Origin: JAAFHB01 sp963677935
GTDB lineage: Bacteria; Bacteroidota; Bacteroidia; Bacteroidales; Prolixibacteraceae
NCBI GenBank assembly: GCA_963677935.2
Contig: CAXXEH010000003.1
Coordinates: 2,108,001-2,172,000 of the forward strand
Direction of reading: 5' to 3'
Length of the DNA: 64,000 bases
Numbering within the stretch: the stretch's first letter is position 1; every line of letters begins with the position of its first letter. The notes beneath the pieces were generated by a model. It searched no databases. It saw only the letters and a list, made by a program, of their open reading frames with translations, and was not told the origin of the DNA. Both the position numbers and the translations under genes were made by a program. Shown in pieces: positions 1 to 7,707 of the stretch.

Positions 1-470
1 AAATGAACTTTATAGCAATTTTCTTCAAGCCAAATGATAAAGTCTTCTAATCCACTTTCCTTTTTCTTTCTCAAAACTCCCGGTACATTTTCAACAACTA
101 CATAACCAGGATTAAAATATTTCACGAATCGCTCAAATTCAACCAATAGATTCTTTGATTTTTCTGATTTTTTCCTATCGGTATTAATAATACTCCAAAA
201 CTGGCATGGACTACATCCTATCAATAATAATTCATCATCATTCTTTTTAAGATTCAGCTCTTTTTCCAAATGCTGTTCCTTCAAATCAAATACATTTACT
301 TGGATAAACTTGGCCCCTATTATATTTGCTTCGTAAGTTTTTTTACATTCTTTTTCATAATCAATACCAGCTAGTACATCAATTCCTGCTTTCTTCATTC
401 CATAACTCATCCCTCCTCCACCGCAGAAGAAGTCAACAGCTTTTATCCTCTTGATTGAGTTTGTTTCCAT
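1..470 (-). CDS. DNA (cytosine-5)-methyltransferase, partial (C-terminal part beyond the window)
   Basis: The minus strand is open from an ATG at 470-468 to the window edge, giving about 156 residues. The translation carries three C5-methyltransferase landmarks: the AdoMet-binding motif I as DFFCGGGGMSYG (about residues 13-24), the catalytic PCQ loop in IGCSPCQFWS (motif IV), and the ENV tripeptide of motif VI in VVVENVPGVL. The enzyme methylates cytosine C5 in a specific duplex site using S-adenosylmethionine. The target recognition domain would lie outside the window, so specificity cannot be read. It lies 24 bp downstream of a Vsr endonuclease on the same strand, the usual pairing for a Dcm-type enzyme whose 5mC deamination products need T:G repair. 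Whether a restriction endonuclease follows is unknown. Confidence 0.9.
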   Translation of the reverse strand, partial: METNSIKRIKAVDFFCGGGGMSYGMKKAGIDVLAGIDYEKECKKTYEANIIGAKFIQVNVFDLKEQHLEKELNLKKNDDELLLIGCSPCQFWSIINTDRKKSEKSKNLLVEFERFVKYFNPGYVVVENVPGVLRKKKESGLEDFIIWLEENCYKVH

Positions 471-494
471 ATTATTATATGACAGCTTTTTCTT

Positions 495-914
495 TCAAAA
501 GTACATAATTTTAATAATTAAGTCAGATAATGATTTCTCAAAATTTTTAATCTTCAATTCGCAGGTCCATATTGTCAATATCTTCCAACCCAGTACATTC
601 AAAGCAACCTCTGCAGCTTTGTCCCTTGCCATGGTTCCTTTGATCTTTTGGAGCCACCATTCGGTTCGTGTTTTGGGTAACACAAAGTAAGGGCATCCTT
701 TATGTCCGTGCCAAAAACAGCCATTCACAAAGATTGCCGTTTTGTATTTGGGCAATACAATATCAGGTTTACCGGGTAATTTGGGATCATGCAACCGGTA
801 CCGGAATCCATTGGCAAACAAAAACCTCCTCACCACCATTTCGGGTTGGGTATCCTTCCCCCGGATGCGGCTCATGTTGTAACTGCGGGTCTTGGTGTCG
901 TGTACATCGGTCAT
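495..914 (-). CDS. vsr: Very short patch repair (Vsr) DNA mismatch endonuclease
   Basis: This 139-residue protein has the usual length of Vsr. It nicks DNA 5' of T in T:G mismatches produced by deamination of 5-methylcytosine and starts very short patch repair. The N-terminal MSRIRGKDTQPE segment (residues 14-25) and the PGKPDIVLP motif with Asp51, the Mg-binding catalytic residue in the E. coli enzyme, are present. The FWHGHKGC motif carries His69 and His71 and begins the zinc-site cysteines. It is encoded immediately upstream of the cytosine methyltransferase on the same strand, so the two probably form one transcript. The family assignment is secure; the recognised sequence depends on the neighbouring methylase. 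Confidence 0.96.
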   Translation of the reverse strand: MTDVHDTKTRSYNMSRIRGKDTQPEMVVRRFLFANGFRYRLHDPKLPGKPDIVLPKYKTAIFVNGCFWHGHKGCPYFVLPKTRTEWWLQKIKGTMARDKAAEVALNVLGWKILTIWTCELKIKNFEKSLSDLIIKIMYF

Positions 915-1009
915 GGATCAAAGGTAATGAGAGCCGGGGAACATTCAAGTGCTACTTAGGTTAAAATCTCAGAATAAGGTTTTAAGATCAAATGTCGTAC
1001 TTCAATTTC

Positions 1010-2400
1010 ATACCACCGGTGTGAAAATAAACATCATATTAAGAATTAGCTTCGCTGATCCGCCAACCGGCGGATTCGTGGACCCAGAAAGTCTGCCTTT
1101 AGGCGGACTTCTTCCAATCTGTGTTAATCTGTCCGCCCACTGGCGGATCTGTGGACCAAAACTAATTCACAAAATAAAAGGAATCCACTAGAAAAATAAG
1201 GGTCCACGAATTTTCACGAATTAACACTAATTAAAAAAACAAAAGCAGTTACACTACTTTTGTTTTCAAATAATCCTTTGAAACAAACGATCAAATATCC
1301 GGATATGCACCGGGCCTACGGCGCTCATGGATGATACCATCACATTTTTCCCGGGATTAAAATCCCGCGCTACACGATGAGCCATTCCTATGGAATTGCA
1401 AAAGGTCGTAAAGCATAGGTTATAAGAACAAAAAGTTTATCATTTCGACATCATCAATGACGGGTTTGTGGACAATTCATTTTTTTATTCGTTGACTTTA
1501 CAATCATCTCTTTCACACCACCGGTGTGAAAATAAACACCACATTTAGCATTCGTGAAAATTCGTGAAAATTCGTGGACAAAAAAAATCCACCTTCAGGT
1601 GGACCAAATCTGTGATAATCTGTCCGCCCACTGGCGGATCTGTGGACCAAAACTAATTCGCAAAATAAAAGGAATCCACTAGAAAAATAAGGGTCCACGA
1701 ATTTTCACGAATTAACACTAATTAAAAAACAAAAGCAGTTACACTACTTTTGTTTTCAAATAATCTTTTAAAACAAACGATCAAATATCCGGATATGCAC
1801 CGGGCCTACGGCGCTCATGGATGATACCATCACATTTTTCCCGGGATTAAAATCCCGCGCTACACGATGAGCCATTCCTATGGAATTGCAAAAGGTCGTA
1901 AAGCATAGGTTATAAGAACAAAAAGTTTATCATTTCGACATCATCAATGACGGGTTTGTGGACAATTCATTTTTTTATTCGTTGACTTTACAATCATCTC
2001 TTTCACACCATCGGTGTGAAAATAAACACCACATTTAGCATTCGTGAAAATTAGCTTCGCTGATCCGCCGGCGGATTCGTGGACAAAAAAAATCCACCTT
2101 CAGGTGGACCAAATCTGTGATAATCTGTCCGCCCACTGGCGGATCTGTGGACCAAAACTAATTCACAAAATAAAAGAAATCCATTAGATAAATAAGGGTC
2201 CACGAATTTTCACGAATTAACACCAATTAAAAAAACAAAAGCAGTTACACTACTTTTGTTTTCAAATAATCTTTTAAAACAAACGATCAAATATCCCGAT
2301 ATGTCCCGGGCCTACGGCGCTCACGGATGATACCATCACATTTTCCCCGGGATTAAAATCCCGCGCTACACGATGAGCCATTCCTACGGAATTGCCAGGG
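1010..2400. repeat. Three-copy non-coding tandem repeat array (~490-505 bp units) with internal hairpins
   Basis: Units can be anchored on the same landmarks. The gggtccacga box starts at 1200, 1691 and 2196. The ccgggattaaaatcccg hairpin is at 1351, 1841 and 2347. The ttcacacc-NNN-ggtgtgaa hairpin is perfect at 1512-1530 and 2002-2020 and decayed near 1010. Spacing is about 490 bp, rising to about 505 bp between copies 2 and 3 because copy 3 carries an extra tagcttcgctgatccgcc insert that copy 1 also has. Each unit holds several small dyads, including acaaaag...cttttgt. Copy 3 breaks off near 2400. No open reading frame is conserved between units, so this is non-coding repeat DNA. It explains most of the 1.5 kb gap between the vsr gene and the OmpA-like gene. 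The remaining 2480-2717 part shows nothing convincing. Confidence 0.85.
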
Positions 2401-2479
2401 GGCATACCAGATAAAACCTGCGAGATTGGAATAAACTGATTAGAGCAGATCCCGCGGCCGTGCCGTAGGCCCGGGGCAT
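2301..2479. repeat. Inverted repeat pair bounding the last repeat unit
   Basis: The arm at 2301-2326 (atgtcccgggcctacggc, then gctcacgg) is matched in inverse orientation at 2458-2479 (ccgtgccgtaggcccggggcat) with a few mismatches. The same arm sequence also occurs directly in the two earlier repeat units, near 1307 and 1797. The inverted copy looks like the outer end of a small non-autonomous element, possibly REP/MITE-like. No transposase is encoded nearby. Confidence 0.5.
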
Positions 2480-2717
2480 TTTGCAGGGATGAATTAGCTA
2501 TGATAGAAAATCACCAACCGAAATGAACCCTCCAACTCTGGCGGATGGCTATTAGCTTCGCTGATCTTCGATTTAATCCGACCTTTAAAAACCAAATTAG
2601 CAATGGACAGTGGATGAACTGGATGAACTTTACTTCCCTTGACAGAATCATGCCGATTCATCTGATGAAATTCAAATTTTGCACCGGTTTGCTCAGTTGA
2701 TTTTGCTGACCAGGCAC

Positions 2718-2748
2718 AAAAAAACCGGTTCAACTTTCATCGAACCGG
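2718..2748 (-). terminator. Rho-independent terminator of the OmpA-like gene
   Basis: Read on the minus strand, a ccggttc stem (2748-2742), a 10-base loop and a gaaccgg stem (2731-2725) are followed directly by a run of seven T. It lies about 75 bases downstream of the stop codon of the OmpA-family gene ending at 2825, and is placed to end that transcript. Confidence 0.85.
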
Positions 2749-2824
2749 CAATTAATTAGTTAGAATAACAGACTGTCGTAAGTATTCTTTATTTTGAATT
2801 TCCTGATCTCCTTATTACCTAGTC

Positions 2825-3691
2825 CTATCTTTTTGGCCGCTCCAGCAATTTAAAGAACTGATCGAGCTGAGGAAGAATCACGATGCGGGTTCTTCTGTTG
2901 GCTGCTCTCCCCTCTTCGGTTTCATTTGAATTGACAGGTTGATACTCACTTCGTCCGGCGGCAGTCATCTTGGCCGGATTTAAACCGTATTTATCCTGAA
3001 GTACGCGGATCACAGCTGTAGCCCTCTTAACACTAAGGTCCCAGTTATCAACGAGATCTCCCCTCTTGAAAGGAATACTGTCGGTATGTCCCTCAACCAT
3101 GAACTCTATATCCTTTTGGTTCTTAAGCACCATGGCCACCTTTCCCAATATTTCGCTGGCCCTGTCGGTAATATTATAACTCCCGCTTTTGAAAAGCATT
3201 TTATCGGAGATATCGATATATACCACCCCTTTATCCACTTTTATATTGATATCCTTGTCATCAAGATTCCCGATTGCACCTTTCAGATTCATGATCAGTG
3301 CCATGTTTAACGAATCGCGTTGCGCCAGCGATGATTGAAGGCTGAAGATCATGTTATCCTTTACCCCCATATTTTCCATCGATTTTTTAATGCTCTCAGC
3401 CTGAGAACTCGTGATAACAGATAGATTTTCGAGCTGTTTCAAAGCCTGATTGTTGTTTTGCTTCAACATATTGTTTTGCTCCAGTGCAGCCGCCAGTTCT
3501 GCCTGCAATTCAGCAATTTTCCGCTCATCAACCTTCACTGTACCAGCACAATTGTTCAGATCCTGTTTGGTGGCATCGTGAGCAGACTTCTCCTTTGCAA
3601 CCTGACTTACCTGATCATTAAATTTCCGGCTACTAACGCAAGATTCAATTAGAATAAATGCCAGCAAGAATACCAATAGTTTCGCTTTCAT
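2825..3691 (-). CDS. OmpA-family outer-membrane lipoprotein
   Basis: The 288-residue protein begins with a lipoprotein signal peptide ending in the lipobox LIESC (Cys18). A long helical, probably coiled-coil stretch (about residues 25-125, rich in Lys, Gln and Asn) follows, then a C-terminal OmpA/MotB peptidoglycan-binding domain (about 150-275). The latter shows VEGHTDSIPF, an NWDLSVKRA segment and the closing EEGRAANRRTRI motif that contacts diaminopimelate. The likely role is to tether the outer membrane to peptidoglycan. It is monocistronic, with a strong terminator downstream and about 450 bp of non-coding DNA upstream. The family is certain; a more specific cellular role cannot be read. 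Confidence 0.93.
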   Translation of the reverse strand: MKAKLLVFLLAFILIESCVSSRKFNDQVSQVAKEKSAHDATKQDLNNCAGTVKVDERKIAELQAELAAALEQNNMLKQNNNQALKQLENLSVITSSQAESIKKSMENMGVKDNMIFSLQSSLAQRDSLNMALIMNLKGAIGNLDDKDINIKVDKGVVYIDISDKMLFKSGSYNITDRASEILGKVAMVLKNQKDIEFMVEGHTDSIPFKRGDLVDNWDLSVKRATAVIRVLQDKYGLNPAKMTAAGRSEYQPVNSNETEEGRAANRRTRIVILPQLDQFFKLLERPKR

Positions 3692-3965
3692 AACTTTTTA
3701 ATTATTAACTTGAATTTTAACAACTGATGCAAAGTTAAACATTTCATAAGCGAATCGACAAAAAACATCAAGTCATTAACAAAATATAACTTTTTAGACA
3801 GGATTGTTAAAAAATGCATATAACTCATTTACTGAAGCTTAAAAAATTATAATATTTAATTACTCTAGTTATCCATCGGGTTTATTAAGTTACAGGAGGG
3901 GCTGTCGGGCTATATCCCACCCATGACAACCCAGGATTTTGACATCAGTCAGATCGTTAGAGATG

Positions 3966-4002
3966 ATATCCCTGACAGGGTTTGGAACCCTGTCAGGGAT
4001 AT
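3966..4002. repeat. Perfect 17-bp-arm palindrome (REP-like)
   Basis: Bases 3966-3982 and 3986-4002 are exact reverse complements (atatccctgacagggtt / aaccctgtcagggatat) separated by a 3-base loop. It sits in the roughly 450-bp gap (3692-4143) between the OmpA-like gene and the VapC gene. The overlapping small open frames on both strands are a by-product of the palindrome and do not look coding. I see nothing else of note in that gap apart from AT-rich sequence upstream of the OmpA-like gene. Confidence 0.8.
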
Positions 4003-4143
4003 GGAAATTGATGGAACTGGTGTTCTGATGTTTACAAACCTTATCCCGGAAGTAAAATTCCGTTTGAAGAGAATCCTCAGTAGTCAAAAACGATCGAAAA
4101 CAGACAAAAAGCGGATTCACTATACAATGGGTTAAAATGGGCT

Positions 4144-4548
4144 TTATTTAATCCTGCCTATCCAATTTTCAATTTTAATATTGCTGATCCGTTCAAACTC
4201 ACGTACATTTTCGGTAACCATAATCAATTCTTTTTCAACTGACGTTGAACCAATTAACAAGTCGAAATCGCTTATCATTGTCCCCAATTTTCTTAATCTT
4301 GCCTTTTCTTTAGCATAAAGATTAATTGAATCATATATAGGCAGAATTGTTACTTGCTCAGAGAATTTTTCTACTATATCACGATTCCTTTGTGGTGTGG
4401 GACTGTTTTCTGCTCCAAAGAAAAGCTCAGCAAGGGAAACTTCCGATATTGCACAATCCTCCAACCCTATTTCTTCCAGTTTCTCAATTAGGTTATATTT
4501 GCCTCTTAAGAAATGGATACAAATATTGGTATCAAGTAAATATTTCAT
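4144..4548 (-). CDS. vapC: VapC-type PIN-domain toxin ribonuclease
   Basis: This 134-residue protein matches the compact PIN fold of VapC toxins. It starts with YLLDTNICIHFLRG, giving the first metal-binding Asp at residue 6. ISEVSLAELFFGAE supplies the conserved Glu. ISDFDLLIGSTSV supplies the distal Asp pair, and MVTENVREFERI is the typical final segment. These acidic residues coordinate Mg/Mn for cleavage of tRNA or rRNA. Its ATG overlaps the stop codon of the upstream small gene in a TAATG arrangement, the normal translational coupling of a toxin-antitoxin pair. It is likely neutralised by, and co-repressed with, that partner. Confidence 0.92.
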   Translation of the reverse strand: MKYLLDTNICIHFLRGKYNLIEKLEEIGLEDCAISEVSLAELFFGAENSPTPQRNRDIVEKFSEQVTILPIYDSINLYAKEKARLRKLGTMISDFDLLIGSTSVEKELIMVTENVREFERISNIKIENWIGRIK

Positions 4549-4787
4549 TAGAATTCTGCAAGATTTCGGTTATCAATTCGAGACTCCCTCAATTCTTTGT
4601 TTATTTCATCGGAGTCCCGAGAATCTTCCCATGCACCATATAAACTACGCAAATCGAATTTATTTTCATCTTTAGAATCAAGCGATTCAGTTAATTTTAA
4701 AATCAATTTCTTCTTTGTACCATTATCAAGTCGGGTAAGAAAACCAAAATATTTATCTATTGTCCTATTTGTTAGTGCTAAACTCAT
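4548..4787 (-). CDS. Probable antitoxin partner of VapC
   Basis: This 79-residue protein is rich in charged residues and begins MSLALTNRTIDKYFGFLTRL. It is encoded directly upstream of, and overlaps by one base, the PIN-domain toxin gene. Its position, size and coupling identify it as the antitoxin. The sequence does not show an obvious AbrB, MetJ/Arc or Phd/YefM signature, so the DNA-binding class is not assigned. The C-terminal acidic and Arg/Asn-rich tail (SRDSDEINKELRESR) is the kind of flexible segment that wraps the toxin active site. An AT-rich tract of about 70 bases upstream could contain the autoregulated promoter. Confidence 0.75.
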   Translation of the reverse strand: MSLALTNRTIDKYFGFLTRLDNGTKKKLILKLTESLDSKDENKFDLRSLYGAWEDSRDSDEINKELRESRIDNRNLAEF

Positions 4788-4907
4788 AATTTTATTTTTT
4801 TATAAAATTACAATATTTTTTTTGCAATACTTCGCTAAGCAAATTTGCTTATTTTAAATTGAAAAACAATCAAAAAGGAAGTCCGGTTTATTAACGGCAA
4901 TATTTCG

Positions 4908-5222
4908 TCAATGGTCTTTTTGTAGTTTTCTGTTTTTTCTTGCGATTTCCAGTTTTTCTGAAATTTCACTTTGCCCGACCGAGATTAACTTATTAATACA
5001 TTTACGAATAACTTCATCCGGAAAGTTTATGGAACATCGTTCAAGTTCTTTAAGATATTTGTCTGATTCTGGATATAACTGATCAAATTTTTCTGTTTGA
5101 AATAAGAATTAGATCTGCTTTTAATCGGATAAATTAAGTCTGCAGACAAGTTTCCAAAGTATTCTGCCGGAATTCTCCCGAAACCCAACCGAAAGTGGCT
5201 AAAACTGCCGAAGGAACAATTT
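4908..5222 (-). pseudogene. Frameshifted gene remnant, unidentified
   Basis: On the minus strand two reading frames join into one plausible protein. From about 5222 the frame reads HFRLGFGRIPAEYFGNLSAD then LIYPIKSRSNSYF. Near 5100 the sense shifts to the next frame, QTEKFDQLYPESDKYLKEL onward, and ends with KNRKLQKDH and a stop at 4908-4910. Composition and continuity across the shift suggest a decayed C-terminal portion of a protein. There is no start codon or recognisable domain, and I cannot name the family. It fills most of the ~500-bp gap between the antitoxin and desulfurase genes. Confidence 0.4.
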
Positions 5223-5292
5223 CAATACAAAATGATAATGACAATTCTAAAAAAGTTGTGACCGCGGAATAACTAATAAGTTGATAAGAAAA

Positions 5293-6918
5293 TCACCTGT
5301 TAAACAGAATCTTACGAATTGCAGATACCAACCGGTCAATTTCCTCTTTTGTGTTATAAAAGGCAAATGAAGGGCGGACAGTTGCGTCCAAACCCATCCG
5401 GCGCAAGGCAGGCTGTGCACAGTGATGTCCTGCACGAAGGGCAATACCATCCAGATCGAGCAGACGACCAACTTCTGCAGTTGGGAGCCCTTCCAGAACA
5501 AAAGAGACCACACTCACACGCTCTTTGGGATTTCCTATCAGATGCAACCCCTTAATTTGCCCCAGCTGTTCCCGCGCATATTCGGTCAGTTCATGCTCAT
5601 ACTTTGAAATATTGTGGATCCCAATCCGGCTAACGTAATCGAGCGCGGCACCAAGCCCCACAGCATCGGCAATATTGGGGGTTCCCGCCTCAAACTTTGC
5701 CGGAGGATCATTAAACACGGTCTCCTCGAAGGTGACATCTTTGATCATATTCCCGCCACTCTGCCATGGTGGCAAAATATCGAGCAGTTCCTTCTTTCCG
5801 TAAACCACCCCAATCCCGTTAGGTGCATAAATTTTATGTCCCGAAAAAACAAAAAAATCAGCGCCAAGCTCCTGCACATTTATCGGGGTATGTGCCACCG
5901 ATTGTGCCCCGTCGATCAATACCCTGGCGCCCCACCGTTTTGCAGAATCGATGATCGCTTTCACCGGCAAGATTGTCCCAAAAGTATTGTTCACATGACT
6001 AACAGAGACAATTTTGGTCCGGGGTCCCAGCAGTTTCTCAAAGTCTTCGAGGAGGATATCTCCATTATCATTTACGGGGATAACCAGAAGTTTTGCCCCC
6101 TTCTCTTTGGCTAATTGTTGCCATGGGACAATATTTGCATGGTGATCGAGCGTTGAGACGATGATCTCATCGCCCTGTTGGATAAATTTTCGTCCGAAGG
6201 TTTGGGCAATCAGATTGATCCCTTCGGTTGTTCCCCGAACAAAAAGAATCTCTTCAGTCGAAGCTGCTCCAATAAAATTCTTCACTTTCTCACGGGCACT
6301 TTCATAAGCATCTGTCGACCGTGCAGCCAGCGTATGTGCTGCACGATGGATATTGGAGTTATCACGCTCATAAAAACCCGAAACGGCATCGATTACAGAA
6401 CGTGGCTTTTGTGTGGTTGCGGCATTGTCGAACCAGATCAGATCCTTGCCATGTACCTTCTGCTTTAGTATTGGAAAATCGTTGCGGATAGCAGGGACAT
6501 CGAACGTTTCGCGACCTCCGTAATTGAACTTTTGATCCCTGCCAAACGAGTAATCTGAAAAAGTTGAGGATTCAAAACCCTTTTCAGCGCCTGTTTGCAA
6601 ATTATTATTAGATTCCTGATTGAGTAATGCCCTCAGTTCATCACCCACTGGTAATCCACCAGGGAAAATACCAGGATTAAAGGAATAGGCATCGGCGTTC
6701 ACTTCAGGTATTCCGGGTAAACCTCCACCTGACCCCGAGAGACTGGCAAATGAATCAAAAACGGTCTGAAGATTCAATTCATCATCAGCCACCAAAGCGT
6801 CCAGACACGGCGTCTCCTGATCGGGGAACAAACGTTCTGTAATTTGCCTTAACTGTCCGATATCAGGCGCTCCATCTCCTCCAATGATATTGTCAAAAAG
6901 CTGATTTTCAATTAGCAT
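5293..6918 (-). CDS. Encapsulin-associated SufS-type cysteine desulfurase with N-terminal cargo-loading extension
   Basis: The 541-residue protein is a class V PLP aminotransferase that converts L-cysteine to alanine and a protein persulfide. The SufS-like core starts near residue 144 (RNDFPILKQKVHGKDLIWFD, then NAATTQKP). It carries the PLP-lysine segment FVFSGHKIYAPNG and the active-site cysteine in RAGHHCAQP, both typical of type II (SufS) enzymes. The first ~140 residues are absent from ordinary SufS and are low-complexity, rich in Gly, Pro, Asn and Asp (for example SGSGGGLPGIPEVN). Family 2A encapsulins are known to package desulfurases through such a disordered N-terminal domain. The partner shell gene lies 21 bp upstream on the same strand but is truncated. 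The catalytic domain looks intact. Confidence 0.9.
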   Translation of the reverse strand: MLIENQLFDNIIGGDGAPDIGQLRQITERLFPDQETPCLDALVADDELNLQTVFDSFASLSGSGGGLPGIPEVNADAYSFNPGIFPGGLPVGDELRALLNQESNNNLQTGAEKGFESSTFSDYSFGRDQKFNYGGRETFDVPAIRNDFPILKQKVHGKDLIWFDNAATTQKPRSVIDAVSGFYERDNSNIHRAAHTLAARSTDAYESAREKVKNFIGAASTEEILFVRGTTEGINLIAQTFGRKFIQQGDEIIVSTLDHHANIVPWQQLAKEKGAKLLVIPVNDNGDILLEDFEKLLGPRTKIVSVSHVNNTFGTILPVKAIIDSAKRWGARVLIDGAQSVAHTPINVQELGADFFVFSGHKIYAPNGIGVVYGKKELLDILPPWQSGGNMIKDVTFEETVFNDPPAKFEAGTPNIADAVGLGAALDYVSRIGIHNISKYEHELTEYAREQLGQIKGLHLIGNPKERVSVVSFVLEGLPTAEVGRLLDLDGIALRAGHHCAQPALRRMGLDATVRPSFAFYNTKEEIDRLVSAIRKILFNR

Positions 6919-6939
6919 ATTTATCCTGTTTTAAGAGCC

Positions 6940-7392
6940 CTATTTTTCGATACTGTTTCGATGCTGATAGTCGTGATAATAACCCACCTCCACATTTTCA
7001 AGGACAGCAATGGCATCATCGGTGAGCGAAGCTAATGAGAAATATTTTGTCAGCAGATAGGATGCCACGCCAAATTTGTCCAGTCCCATGAGGCGGGCCG
7101 ATAAGCTTGGTGCAATTTCACCCGGAATTCCGGCCTGCTGCAATCCAACCACCCCTTGTTCATTTTCGCCTATGCGGACAAGAATAATACTGGTTGTTCC
7201 CACTCCACGATTCGTCAGGTATTGACCCTTGATCTCCAGTTTATCGCTTGGAATGATGGGGACGCCTCTCCACGAAATAACCGGGACGCCAAATAGATTG
7301 GTTGTTACAGGAGGAACACCCCTCCAGGTGCATTCGCGCTCAAAAGCCGCAATAGCCCTGGGATGAGCAATAAAAAAAGCTATAAATTTCAT
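6940..7392 (-). CDS. srpI: Truncated family 2A encapsulin shell protein (SrpI-like), C-terminal half only
   Basis: The 150-residue reading frame aligns by eye with the second half of SrpI-type encapsulin shell proteins, which are about 300 residues long. Landmarks are FFIAHPRAIAAFERE, RGVPPVTTNLFG, ISWRGVPIIPSDKLE, GEIAPSLSARLMGL and SLTDDAIAVLENVEVG near the C-terminus. These belong to the HK97-like fold that assembles into a nanocompartment around cysteine desulfurase. Residues equivalent to the N-terminal arm, E-loop and first half of the fold are missing. The nominal start (MKFIAFF) lies inside a fusion junction with another gene fragment. Without the missing half a shell is unlikely to assemble, so I read this as a decayed gene that is still open. 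The cargo desulfurase follows directly. Confidence 0.85.
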   Translation of the reverse strand: MKFIAFFIAHPRAIAAFERECTWRGVPPVTTNLFGVPVISWRGVPIIPSDKLEIKGQYLTNRGVGTTSIILVRIGENEQGVVGLQQAGIPGEIAPSLSARLMGLDKFGVASYLLTKYFSLASLTDDAIAVLENVEVGYYHDYQHRNSIEK

Positions 7393-7483
7393 TTCCCCGT
7401 TTAGTTGTTCTTTTTAAAAATCTGCACGATCTCAGTTCGGTTACGATTTTTTCCTTTTTAATAGGTTCAATAATCTTTTCCAT
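7393..7483 (-). pseudogene. 5' fragment of a GNAT/hemolysin-like gene joined to the encapsulin remnant
   Basis: A minus-strand ATG at 7483-7481 opens a frame reading MEKIIEPIKKEKIVTEL, then RFLKRTTKRGNEIY. This resembles, from memory, the N-terminus of Bacteroidota GNAT-superfamily proteins annotated as hemolysin or ornithine-acyltransferase-like. The resemblance stops where the encapsulin-like frame begins near 7392. The frame itself runs out at 7340 in the wrong phase for the encapsulin. The simplest reading is a deletion that fused the start of one gene to the back half of another. Family identity is tentative because only about 30 informative residues remain. Confidence 0.45.
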
Positions 7484-7660
7484 CAATTCATATTAAGTAA
7501 TAATCAGATCTATATTATTATGAGAGGAAATTCCAATTCCATGGGCCACAAAGCAAAACAGCAATTCAACTTAATCCGCGAGCCGGGCAAGAATGCTATA
7601 ATGTAAAACATCCGCTCTACATAATGAATGAGACGCGAAATTGGGAATTAGGGAATTCCT

Positions 7661-7703
7661 ATAAAATACCCTGTTTACGGTAGTTTTATACCTTAAACAG
7701 GGT
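7661..7703 (-). terminator. Hairpin terminator left behind a lost LuxR-type gene
   Basis: The arms accctgttta (7668-7677) and taaacagggt (7694-7703) are perfect complements, and the inner bases ggta/tacc extend the stem. On the minus strand the hairpin is followed by a T-rich ATTTTAT. It sits just after the stop codon of the regulator relic ending at 7708. A related hairpin follows the intact LuxR-type gene near 14180-14213. Confidence 0.6.
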
Positions 7704-7707
7704 AATT

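Noticed and set aside
495..964. Plus-strand open frames opposite the vsr gene (451-690, 668-964)
   Set aside because: They are antisense shadows of a clearly recognisable Vsr coding sequence.
1010..2400. CRISPR array
   Set aside because: Units are ~490 bp with no short spacers, and there are no cas genes in the window.
2494..2733. 79-residue minus-strand open frame downstream of the OmpA-like gene
   Set aside because: It overlaps the terminator hairpin and repeat-derived sequence, has no recognisable domain and no plausible start context.
3890..4135. Overlapping small open frames on both strands around the palindrome
   Set aside because: Both are explained by the palindromic sequence itself; composition and lack of similarity argue against coding.
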